From NCBI GenBank assembly GCA_028688995.1, contig JAQTXB010000004.1, positions 161,636 to 225,635 of the forward strand: 64,000 bases of DNA. The letters run 5' to 3'. Within the stretch, counting starts at the first letter, position 1. The number at the start of each line of letters is the position of its first letter. Below are positions 34,552 to 42,182 of the stretch, piece by piece. The notes below the pieces were generated by a model. The model ran no database searches, had not been told where the DNA came from, and saw nothing but the letters and a program-made list of their open reading frames with translations. The position numbers and the translations under genes are program-made. Source of the stretch: Aliarcobacter sp. GTDB lineage: Bacteria; Campylobacterota; Campylobacteria; Campylobacterales; Arcobacteraceae.

Positions 34552-36540
34552 TTAATTACTAAGCCAACTACTTAGAGCTCTTGGTTTTCCAAGATAATAT
34601 CCTTGACCGTAAGTTATTCCTATTTTTGTTAACTCTTCCACATCTTCTTTTGTTTCAACATATTCTGCAACTGTTTCTTGATTTTTTAGTGTTGCAATTT
34701 CTTGAATATATTTTATAACTGCTTTATCAATAGGGTCTTTGTGCATATCTTTTATAAAACTTCCATCAATTTTTACCACATCAAAAGGCATACTTTTTAA
34801 GTATTCAAATGAAGCCATTCCAGTTCCAAAATCATCAAGTGCAAGACCTATATTTTTGCTTTTTAACCAAGTTATAAATTCATTTGCCATATTAAAACTT
34901 CCAATTGCTGAACTCTCCGTTATTTCCAATTCAAGTTTTTCCCAAGGGAAATCAAAATGTTCAATTGCCTCTTTTACTTTTGCTTGGAAATCTGGATTAT
35001 TTAAACTTGAACCTGCAAGATTAATATGAGCAGAGTGTAGTTTTTCAATATGTGCTCTATCTTTTATAACAGTTTCAAGATATGTCCAAAGTACATAAAT
35101 ATCTATTTCACTCATAAGTTGGTATCTCTCAGCTGCTGGTAAAAAGCTATCAGGTGCAATAAAATTATTATCTTTATCCCACATACGAATAAGTATTTCA
35201 TAACCGATTTTATCACTTTGTTTTTGTAGTGGAACAATATCTTGGGCAAATAGTTCAAATCTTGCTGGTCCATCTCTTAGAGCTTCTTTTATAAGCTGAG
35301 CGCTATGTTGTTCCCTTGAAAATCTTTTGATAGTTTCGTCACTTTTATTATAAATATGAGATTTATTTCTACCTTTTTCTTTTGCTGTGTAAAGTGCCGT
35401 TGAACTGGCTTTTAAAAGCTCTTTTAATGTATATTCAAAAGCCTTAAAATAAACAAGAGAAATTGATGCTGAAACACTAAAAGTTTCATTATGGTGTGAG
35501 AATCTAAAATCTTTTAGTTTTTCTAAACTCTCTTGTAAAAATGATTCTCCTTCTTCTTGGGTAGAATCACTAAGAAGTACCATAAAACCATTTCCATCAA
35601 CCCTTGAAAAAGAAGCATTTTTGGGTAGTGAAGTTTGAAAATAAGCAACTAACATTTTTAAAAGCTCATCACCTGCTTGATAACCTGCTGAATCATTTAT
35701 TAATTTAAACTGGTCAATGTCTAAATATAATAGATTGTAACCATTTTTATTCTCTTTTTTTAAAGAGTTTTTCAAACTATTTTCAATATAAAATCTATTA
35801 AAAATATTTGTTAATTGGTCATGGGTAGCTTGAAAGTGAAGCTCTTTAGAAGAGTTAGATATTTGATTCATTTGGTTGTTAAAGCCATCAAATAACTCTT
35901 TTATTTCATTGTTTGCACTTGTTTCTACTTTTATGATTTTGTCATTTGTTGGGTCGCTTTTTTTCATAGCATCTATTAAACTAATAAAAGGTTTTGTGTA
36001 ACTTCTACTTAAAAATAGACTAAGAATCAAACCAAAAACTAAAGCAAAAGGAAAAATTGACAAAATAGTATAAGTTGTTTCCATCTGTTTTTTTTGATAG
36101 CTACTCAGGTCAATATTAAAAAGTACATAACCAAAGTCATAACCCTCAGCTACAATCTTTTCTTTTACCAATAAATCATCTTTTAAAAATACGATATTTT
36201 CAGAAAATATTCTATCTTGAAGAGTTTGAATTTTGTTTATATCTGCATATTTAAAGATGCCATTTTTATTTGTATCGGTTAAAAGGATACCTTTTACTTT
36301 ACTAAATGCTGTAAGTCTGTATGTAATATCTGAAACCACATCTGCATTTGGGTTTAAGATAATTTTGATTAAATCATTGTTCAAAGATTTTGTGATTGTA
36401 TTAACTTCTATAAGAGCATTTTCTTTATTCTCTTTTTTTTGGTATTGATTTACAAAATAAAGAGTTGATAATTCAACCACGCAAATTATAACAACCATAA
36501 AGATTGTTAATTGTATTTTTATATTAAATTTATTCCACAT
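34552..36540 (-). CDS. Membrane GGDEF-EAL protein, probable c-di-GMP phosphodiesterase
   Basis: The 662-residue protein has two membrane helices (about 10-30 and 155-179) flanking a small periplasmic domain, a HAMP-like linker, then GGDEF and EAL domains. The GGDEF site reads DGNGF, so cyclase activity is unlikely. The EAL domain keeps the catalytic set: EIL in GYEILIRMW, the Asn of HINLAG, Glu of LEITES, the Asp pair in LDDFGTGMASF, Lys of VVKIDGSF, Glu of YVETKEDVE and the terminal GQGYYLGKP. It most likely degrades c-di-GMP. It follows a rhodanese gene by 3 bp, so that both are in one transcript. Confidence 0.88.
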   Translation of the reverse strand: MWNKFNIKIQLTIFMVVIICVVELSTLYFVNQYQKKENKENALIEVNTITKSLNNDLIKIILNPNADVVSDITYRLTAFSKVKGILLTDTNKNGIFKYADINKIQTLQDRIFSENIVFLKDDLLVKEKIVAEGYDFGYVLFNIDLSSYQKKQMETTYTILSIFPFALVFGLILSLFLSRSYTKPFISLIDAMKKSDPTNDKIIKVETSANNEIKELFDGFNNQMNQISNSSKELHFQATHDQLTNIFNRFYIENSLKNSLKKENKNGYNLLYLDIDQFKLINDSAGYQAGDELLKMLVAYFQTSLPKNASFSRVDGNGFMVLLSDSTQEEGESFLQESLEKLKDFRFSHHNETFSVSASISLVYFKAFEYTLKELLKASSTALYTAKEKGRNKSHIYNKSDETIKRFSREQHSAQLIKEALRDGPARFELFAQDIVPLQKQSDKIGYEILIRMWDKDNNFIAPDSFLPAAERYQLMSEIDIYVLWTYLETVIKDRAHIEKLHSAHINLAGSSLNNPDFQAKVKEAIEHFDFPWEKLELEITESSAIGSFNMANEFITWLKSKNIGLALDDFGTGMASFEYLKSMPFDVVKIDGSFIKDMHKDPIDKAVIKYIQEIATLKNQETVAEYVETKEDVEELTKIGITYGQGYYLGKPRALSSWLSN

Positions 36541-36543
36541 AAG

Positions 36544-37401
36544 CTATTTTTTCGAAATCGTAACAATAGGTAATTCAGAATCATTTCCCCACTCTTTCCA
36601 AGAAGCATCATAGTTTGCAACATCGTATCCTAGTTGACGAAGAGCAAAATAGTTTGATGATGAAACTCTACCTATATCACAATAAGAGATAATTTTTTTG
36701 CTTTTATCTATGTCTTTATATAGTTCTTCAAGCTCTTTTATATCTTTTAACTTAGAAAAATTATTACTTGAAGAGATATTGTGAGTTGCTGGTCTACTTA
36801 TAGCTTCTGGAATATGACCAAATCTTTTTGCATTAGACTCTTCTCCAATATATGCGTTGTAACTTCTAGCATCCATTATAAGCATAAAAGGACTTTTAGT
36901 AGCAATTTGTGTTGAGAATTTTGTTGCTAATTTTTTATTATCAACTGAGGCAATATAAGCACTCTCTTTAGTTTCAGTATTCTCTTTTGAAACAGGCAAA
37001 TCAAGGTCACTCCACTCTTCAAAACCACCATTTAACAGTTTTACATGTTTAAATCCATAAACTTCTAAACCCCAAAATAATCTAGCTGCATCAAAAAAAG
37101 TACCATCATCATAAATTACAACTTGGTCATTTACATCAAGACCTTGTTTTCTTAATGTTTCTTGCATTTTATTTGGTTCAGTTAGTCTGCCATTTACAGA
37201 TTTGTCATTGTAAGTTAGTGCAATTGGAAATGTTAAAGCATTTTTAATATGTCCTTTTTGATACTCAGCCGTTGGTCTTACGTCTATGATTTTGTATGTT
37301 GAAATATCTTTAGATAATTGATCAATTTGTAATCGTAAATCCTCAGCATTTAAAGATAAAAAACCAAAGAATAAGAAGATTAATAGCAGTTTTAGTTTCA
37401 T
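36544..37401 (-). CDS. Periplasmic two-domain rhodanese (sulfurtransferase)
   Basis: The 285-residue protein has a signal peptide (about residues 1-19) and tandem rhodanese domains. The first (VIDVRPTAEYQKGHI, VIYDDGTFFDAARLFWGLEVYG) lacks a cysteine. The second has the active-site loop Y-C-D-I-G-R-V-S, so the persulfide-carrying cysteine is present, in a loop differing from CRxGxR of the classical enzymes. The role is thiosulfate or mercaptopyruvate sulfur transfer in the periplasm. It is followed by an EAL phosphodiesterase gene; the functional link is unclear. Confidence 0.88.
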   Translation of the reverse strand: MKLKLLLIFLFFGFLSLNAEDLRLQIDQLSKDISTYKIIDVRPTAEYQKGHIKNALTFPIALTYNDKSVNGRLTEPNKMQETLRKQGLDVNDQVVIYDDGTFFDAARLFWGLEVYGFKHVKLLNGGFEEWSDLDLPVSKENTETKESAYIASVDNKKLATKFSTQIATKSPFMLIMDARSYNAYIGEESNAKRFGHIPEAISRPATHNISSSNNFSKLKDIKELEELYKDIDKSKKIISYCDIGRVSSSNYFALRQLGYDVANYDASWKEWGNDSELPIVTISKK

Positions 37402-37463
37402 TGATTTACTCCGTTAAAATAAAATAGTACCTATTTTAACATAATACACTTGATTAATTTACA

Positions 37464-37571
37464 AATGAAGTTGTAAAAAATGAGCTAGATAAAGAGATAT
37501 TTAATTACTTTTAAGAACTAGGATTTATAAAGTATGAAGAAATATTTATCTTCAAATCAAATAATAATTAA
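37464..37571 (+). pseudogene. Possible remnant of an acetyltransferase 3' end
   Basis: One frame reads NEVVKNELDKEIFNYF, stop, ELGFIKYEEIFIFK and then stops again. The second half resembles the end of GNAT proteins (ELGF...YEE), with TAA at 37512 in place of a sense codon. There is no start codon or ribosome-binding site. Too short for a firm call. Confidence 0.25.
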
Positions 37572-37651
37572 AAATATTGCAATTTGTAATATTTTTAATT
37601 ATTAATAAATATTTTAGTTAAACTTTTCAAAAATTTACATAGGAAAAATTT

Positions 37652-37756
37652 ATGGAAAATTTACCACAAGAAGTTATCCAAAATCAAACTAATCAAAATA
37701 GTGAAAATACACAAGACAAAGTTATGGGGTTTAGAGTTGGAAAAGGTAATAAATAA
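37652..37756 (+). CDS. Putative 34-residue small protein
   Basis: AGGA (37641-37644) lies 7 nt before an ATG that opens a 34-codon frame encoding a Gln/Asn-rich peptide (NQTNQNSENTQ) ending in basic GFRVGKGNK. It occupies the otherwise empty 419-bp gap between the rhodanese and a GNAT gene, and nothing else in that gap looks coding apart from the remnant just upstream. The good ribosome-binding site is the only support; I do not recognise the peptide. Confidence 0.4.
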   Translation: MENLPQEVIQNQTNQNSENTQDKVMGFRVGKGNK

Positions 37757-37820
37757 TTTGTAATATAATTTATAAAGATTTTGTTAAAATAATTAAATTT
37801 GGAAAAAATAGGAAGTTTAT

Positions 37821-38294
37821 ATGGAAAATATAATATTTGAAAGAGTTAAAAAAGAAGATTCAAAAGAGGTTGCAGTTTTAGTTGGAAATCTTCTTAATGA
37901 AATAATGTTAAGAATTAATATTAAAGCTTTTAATTTTGATTTAGAAGAGACAAATGTTAGGTTAAAACATTTTATAGAAACAGAAAAGAATTATATATTT
38001 ATTGCAAGAAGAACTGAAGAAATTATAGGATTTATTACAGCTTATGAAGGTTTTGCACTATACACAGAAGGTGCTTTTGGGACAATAGCTGAGTTGTATG
38101 TAAAACCAGAATATCGTTCAAAAGGAATAGGAAAAGAATTAATAAAAACCTTGAGTAAATTTGGACAAAATAAGAAATGGTCAAGATTAGAAGTAACAAC
38201 TCCACCACTTCCTCAGTTTAATAAGACTTTAGAATTTTATCAAATAGAAGGATTTGATATTAGTGGTGGACGAAAATTAAAAATATGTTTGTAA
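37821..38294 (+). CDS. GNAT family N-acetyltransferase
   Basis: The 157-residue protein has the GNAT acetyl-CoA site VKPEYRSKGIGKELIKTL (R-x-K-G-I-G-K) and the terminal LEFYQIEGFDISGG. It is the first of six plus-strand genes of types often found with drug or toxin modification (methyltransferase, VOC protein, P-loop kinase, ABC-F, GyrI-like). GGAAG lies upstream of the ATG. The substrate is unknown. Confidence 0.87.
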   Translation: MENIIFERVKKEDSKEVAVLVGNLLNEIMLRINIKAFNFDLEETNVRLKHFIETEKNYIFIARRTEEIIGFITAYEGFALYTEGAFGTIAELYVKPEYRSKGIGKELIKTLSKFGQNKKWSRLEVTTPPLPQFNKTLEFYQIEGFDISGGRKLKICL

Positions 38295-38310
38295 AGATTA
38301 GTTAAATAAA

Positions 38311-38997
38311 ATGACATTAAAACTAGAAAACATAGCAATAACTGGAAGAACTTTTGCAGAATATAGTGCTTTTTTTGATTTAAAACTGCAAAATTTAAAA
38401 GGTAAAAAAGTTTTAGATTGTCCAAGTGGAGCAAGTTCTTTTGTGCAAACTTTAAAACAAAATGGTATTTTTGCAAAAGGTGTTGATATTATTTATGAAT
38501 TTTCTAAAGATGAAATAGAAAAACAAGGAATAAAAACTTTAGAAAAAATCTATCAAGATAGTTCTTGGATGGATGCATATAAGATGGATTTTTATAAAAC
38601 AAAAGAAAATCATAAAAAGCATAGAGAAGATGCTTTAAAAGGTTTTTTAGAAGATTATAATTTGGATGATTATATCTATTGTGAACTTCCAAATTTACCT
38701 TTTGAAAACAAAGAATTTGATTTACTTTTATCTTCTCATTTATTTTTTGTATATGATGATAGATTGGATTATGAATTTCATAAAAGTTCTATTTTAGAGA
38801 TGCTAAGAGTTTCAAAAGAAGTTAGACTTTTTCCACTTGTAGATATACAAAATAGTAAAGTTTTAGATGAGAAAAATTTTTCTCCATTTGTCTATAAAAT
38901 CATAGAAGAGTTATCAAAAGATTTTAAGTGTGAGATTATAAAAACAGATTTTGAATTTCAGCCAAAAGCAAATTACTATTTAAAAATATTTAAATAA
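38311..38997 (+). CDS. Class I SAM-dependent methyltransferase
   Basis: The 228-residue protein has a methyltransferase motif I VLDCPSGASSFVQTLKQNG with the acidic end of strand 2 in KGVDIIYEF, and a later motif FENKEFDLLLSSHLFFVYDD followed by LEMLRVSKEVRLFPL. This is the pattern of small-molecule methyltransferases of the Methyltransf_11 type. It follows a GNAT gene by 16 bp. The substrate cannot be told. Confidence 0.82.
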   Translation: MTLKLENIAITGRTFAEYSAFFDLKLQNLKGKKVLDCPSGASSFVQTLKQNGIFAKGVDIIYEFSKDEIEKQGIKTLEKIYQDSSWMDAYKMDFYKTKENHKKHREDALKGFLEDYNLDDYIYCELPNLPFENKEFDLLLSSHLFFVYDDRLDYEFHKSSILEMLRVSKEVRLFPLVDIQNSKVLDEKNFSPFVYKIIEELSKDFKCEIIKTDFEFQPKANYYLKIFK

Positions 38998-39016
38998 AAA
39001 CAAAAGGAATACAAAA

Positions 39017-39430
39017 TTGAAAGCAATAACATTAAATCTAGCAGTTAAAGATATGAAAGAAACTATAAAGTATTACCAAGAAAACTTTGATTTTGAAGTA
39101 CAAATGTTAGTTGATGAATCAAAAACTATCTTTGATACACAAATCAAAGAAGAGTTAAGCTATGTTTGGGCGATGATACATAAAGATAATGTTTCTTTAA
39201 TGCTTCAAAGTATAGAAAGTTTAAAAGAAGATGTTGGGAATTTTTTTGAAAATCTTGGTGCTTCTTTGACTATGTATATTGAAGTTGAAAATGTTGAAAA
39301 ATTATATTTAAAGATAAAAGATAAAGTAATCATTTATAAAGAAATTGAAACCACTTGGTATGGGCAAAAAGAGTTTTATATAAAAGATATAAATGGATAT
39401 ATTTTAGGATTTACAAGTAAAAATAGTTGA
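39017..39430 (+). CDS. VOC/glyoxalase-fold protein
   Basis: The 137-residue protein shows the paired beta-alpha-beta3 modules of the vicinal oxygen chelate family: ITLNLAVKDMKETIKYYQENFDFE at the start and YIKDINGYILGFT at the end. The family includes bleomycin- and fosfomycin-resistance proteins as well as glyoxalases and dioxygenases. Start is TTG, supported by AAGGA 8 nt upstream. The substrate is unknown. Confidence 0.85.
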   Translation: MKAITLNLAVKDMKETIKYYQENFDFEVQMLVDESKTIFDTQIKEELSYVWAMIHKDNVSLMLQSIESLKEDVGNFFENLGASLTMYIEVENVEKLYLKIKDKVIIYKEIETTWYGQKEFYIKDINGYILGFTSKNS

Positions 39431-39477
39431 ATTTGTAGAATCTAAGATATTTTAAAAATTAGAAATAAAGTAGAAAA

Positions 39478-39957
39478 ATGAAAAATAAATTATATTTAAT
39501 GTGTGGAAAAATGGCATCTGGAAAATCTACACTATCAAAAAAACTAGCAGAAGAGAATAATGCAATACTATTGAGTGAGGATGAAATACTAAAAAAACTT
39601 TATCCAAATGAGATAAAAACTATTGAAGATTATATAAAATATTCTTCAAGACTAAAAAATATGCTAAGAGAACATATAATCGAGCTTTTAAAAAAAGAAA
39701 ATAGTGTTGTTTTAGATTTTCCTGCAAATACAATCAATCAAAGAGATTGGTTTAAAAAGATTATTGAAGAGGCAAATATAGAACATGAAATGTTTTATGT
39801 AAAAAGAAATGATGAAATATGTAAAAATCAATTAAAAAAACGAAATGAAAACCTATCTAAAGATGAGCCTTTGATTGATGAAGCTACATTTGATGCAATT
39901 ACAAAATATTTTCAAGAACCAAAAGATAATGAAGATTTTAATATAATCTATTGTTAG
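39478..39957 (+). CDS. P-loop kinase/AAA_33-type ATP-binding protein
   Basis: The 159-residue protein has Walker A GKMASGKST (10-18), a DxD-like LLSEDEILKKLYP, and VVLDFPANT as the Walker B region, followed by RNDEICKNQLKKRNE as a likely lid. This is the zeta-toxin/small-molecule kinase branch of P-loop proteins. No antitoxin partner is adjacent. It is followed by a 111-bp leader that appears to regulate the next gene. Confidence 0.8.
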   Translation: MKNKLYLMCGKMASGKSTLSKKLAEENNAILLSEDEILKKLYPNEIKTIEDYIKYSSRLKNMLREHIIELLKKENSVVLDFPANTINQRDWFKKIIEEANIEHEMFYVKRNDEICKNQLKKRNENLSKDEPLIDEATFDAITKYFQEPKDNEDFNIIYC

Positions 39958-39984
39958 AAATAAAAAATTTAAAAGGAAAAGACG

Positions 39985-40002
39985 ATGAATACATTATTTT
40001 AA
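39985..40002 (+). CDS. Candidate leader peptide MNTLF of the ABC-F gene
   Basis: AAGGA (39973-39977) is 7 nt before ATG at 39985, opening a five-codon frame (Met-Asn-Thr-Leu-Phe) that stops at 40000-40002. The stop lies directly before the first arm of a pair of alternative hairpins. Leader peptides of this kind regulate many antibiotic-responsive ABC-F and erm genes through ribosome position. This one is inferred from layout only. Confidence 0.5.
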   Translation: MNTLF

Positions 40003-40003
40003 T

Positions 40004-40063
40004 TCAAGGATAAAATCTAAAAATTACAATTATCCTTGATACTCAAACGGCAAAAATCAAGGA
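40004..40063 (+). promoter_or_regulatory. Alternative hairpins that control access to the ABC-F ribosome-binding site
   Basis: Three elements are visible. Element 1 (TCAAGGATAA, 40004-40013) pairs perfectly over 10 bp with element 2 (TTATCCTTGA, 40030-40039). Element 2 (TCCTTGAT, 40033-40040) also pairs perfectly over 8 bp with element 3 (ATCAAGGA, 40056-40063), which contains most of the AAGGAG ribosome-binding site of the ABC-F gene (40059-40064). The two stems exclude each other: 1:2 leaves the site free, 2:3 hides it. A ribosome finishing the leader at 40002 would cover element 1. Confidence 0.6.
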
Positions 40064-40068
40064 GTTTT

Positions 40069-41562
40069 ATGCAACATTTACAAATAAATAATCTTACATT
40101 TAAATATCAAGATATAGATATTTTTACAAATTTAAATCTTAGTTTTCAACCTTTTTCTTGGAATTGTATAGTTGGAAATAATGGTTCAGGAAAAACAACA
40201 CTTTTAAAACTTATTGCAAAAAAAATTAAACTAGAAAGTGGAAATATAATTGGAAATGAGCTAGTTTATTATTGCCAACAAAATCTCGATAAAACCCCTG
40301 AATGTTTTGAAGAGTTTATCTACACTTTTAATAGTAAAACTTTTAAATTAAAAGAGTTACTTCATATCCAAGATGAGTGGTTTTATAGATGGGAAACTTT
40401 AAGTTATGGTGAGAAAAAAAGAGTACAAATAGCAATTGCTTTATATCAAGAAATTGATGTTTTACTGCTAGATGAACCTACAAATCATTTGGATTATAAA
40501 TCAAAAAATATTGTTTTAGAAGCTTTGAAAAGTTTTAGAGGTATTGGTATTTTAGTTAGTCATGATAGAGAAATTTTAAATACTTTATGTACAAACACTG
40601 TAATAATAAAAAATCAAAATGTTTATTTTTACAAAAGTAATTATGATACTGCAATAAAAGAGTTAAACCAATATAGAAGTTTTTTACAAAAAGAGAATGA
40701 AAATATAAATAAAGAACTAAAAAAACTTCAAAAAAATATTCAAACTCAAAAGGAGAAAGTATCACTTTCTAAAAGTAGATTATCAAAGAAAAGTATAGAT
40801 AAAAATGATAAAGATTCAAAAGAAAAAATAAATCTTGCAAAACTTACTGGAAAAGATAAAAATGATTCAAAATTAGTTACGACTTTTTCTAAAAAATATG
40901 AAGAACAAATCTCCAAAAGAAATGAAATAGATAAAGAGTTTGAAAAAGGTATAAAAATAGAAAACAATATCTCAAAAAAAGATTTATTCTCTTTTTATTT
41001 AGAAGAGGGAAGTTTGAAATTATCCCAAGAAAAAACTTTATATTATCCTAGTTTAACTATAAATTCAACCGATAAAATAGCAATTGTAGGAGATAATGGT
41101 GTAGGAAAAAGTAGTTTTTTAAAACATATCATTTCAAAAATAGATTTAAATAATAACTATTTATATCTTCCTCAAGAAATAGAAGAAAATCAAATCGAAA
41201 AATTATATGAAGAGATAGATTCTTTTGACAATAATAAAAAAGGTTTACTTTTTACTTTTGTACGAAGATTAGCTTCAAACCCAAAAAATCTTTTGGAAAA
41301 TAGACTTTCAAGCCCAGGAGAAATTAGAAAACTTTTTATAGCCAAGGCTTTGTTGGAAAATATTAGTTTAATAATACTTGATGAACCTACAAATCATATG
41401 GATATAGATTCTATTGAAGCAATTGAAAAAGCGTTATTAGTTTATGAAAAAACTTTGATTGTTGTAAGCCATGATAAAACATTTATTAAAAATCTTAATT
41501 TAGAAATATGGAATATTAATAAGAAAAATAATAAGAATTTTTTTATAGTAAAATCAATGTGA
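40069..41562 (+). CDS. ABC-F family ATPase, probable ribosome-protection type
   Basis: This 497-residue soluble protein has two ABC domains and no membrane helix. Domain 1: GNNGSGKTT, LSYGEKKR, LLLDEPTNHLD, SHDRE. Domain 2: GDNGVGKSS, an unusual signature LSSPGEIRK, IILDEPTNHMD, SHDKT. The Lys-rich linker (about residues 195-290) would be the P-site tRNA-interaction arm, with the NLAKLTGKDKNDSKL block typical of some ARE-like ABC-F proteins. I start at ATG 40069 because AAGGAG lies 4 nt before it; the longer TTG-started frame from 40036 would run through the hairpin region. ABC-F proteins rescue ribosomes from bound antibiotics or stalls. The leader upstream suggests drug- or stall-dependent expression. 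Confidence 0.88.
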   Translation: MQHLQINNLTFKYQDIDIFTNLNLSFQPFSWNCIVGNNGSGKTTLLKLIAKKIKLESGNIIGNELVYYCQQNLDKTPECFEEFIYTFNSKTFKLKELLHIQDEWFYRWETLSYGEKKRVQIAIALYQEIDVLLLDEPTNHLDYKSKNIVLEALKSFRGIGILVSHDREILNTLCTNTVIIKNQNVYFYKSNYDTAIKELNQYRSFLQKENENINKELKKLQKNIQTQKEKVSLSKSRLSKKSIDKNDKDSKEKINLAKLTGKDKNDSKLVTTFSKKYEEQISKRNEIDKEFEKGIKIENNISKKDLFSFYLEEGSLKLSQEKTLYYPSLTINSTDKIAIVGDNGVGKSSFLKHIISKIDLNNNYLYLPQEIEENQIEKLYEEIDSFDNNKKGLLFTFVRRLASNPKNLLENRLSSPGEIRKLFIAKALLENISLIILDEPTNHMDIDSIEAIEKALLVYEKTLIVVSHDKTFIKNLNLEIWNINKKNNKNFFIVKSM

Positions 41563-41612
41563 AAAAATATTATAGTAATATACGTTCCAAAAATTAAGAA
41601 TAAAGTGAAAAG

Positions 41613-42059
41613 ATGAAAGTAAAATATTTAGAAAAATTTTATGTTGCGGGAATCACAACAAGAACAAACAACAAAATAGAATTAGATGAAACAACAGCTC
41701 AAATACCAAAACTTTGGCAAAGATATGTGGATGAAAATATTGAAAGTAAGACATTCAACAAGTCAAGAAATTTGGCTATGTATGGAGTTTATAACAAATA
41801 TGAAAAAGATGTAAATTCTGACTATGATTATACAATTGGCGTTGAAGTTACAAAATCTAAAAATGCGATTACTATAGAAAAAGATAGATATTTAGTATTT
41901 TCAAAAAAAGGTGAATTTCCAAAAGTTGTAATAGAAACTTGGCATGAAGTTTGGAACTATTTTGCTTCAAAAGAGTGTGAATATGAAAGAGTATATAATT
42001 TTGATTTTGAAAAATATTCAAAAGATGATGAAATAGAAATATATATTTCTATTAAATAA
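41613..42059 (+). CDS. GyrI-like effector-binding domain protein (copy 2)
   Basis: The 148-residue protein is a clear paralogue of the one at 31711-32154: the same length, YGVYNKYEKD, YTIGVEVTKSKNAI, and FEKYSKDDEIEIYISIK match it almost block by block. Stand-alone GyrI-like proteins bind or break down small cytotoxic compounds. Located 50 bp after the ABC-F gene, it is probably in the same accessory cluster. Confidence 0.8.
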   Translation: MKVKYLEKFYVAGITTRTNNKIELDETTAQIPKLWQRYVDENIESKTFNKSRNLAMYGVYNKYEKDVNSDYDYTIGVEVTKSKNAITIEKDRYLVFSKKGEFPKVVIETWHEVWNYFASKECEYERVYNFDFEKYSKDDEIEIYISIK

Positions 42060-42182
42060 AATATCTTATTTCAAAGATTGGTTTAATAAAACTTTTTATA
42101 TCAAAAACTTCATTGTAAAATCTTAAACTAATAATCTTTAAGATATATTTTATAATAAATTTTAATATAAGGGAGAACAGTT

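Noticed and set aside
40036-40068. TTG-started 11-residue extension of the ABC-F protein
   Set aside because: It has no ribosome-binding site and runs through the hairpin segments; AAGGAG directly precedes the ATG at 40069.
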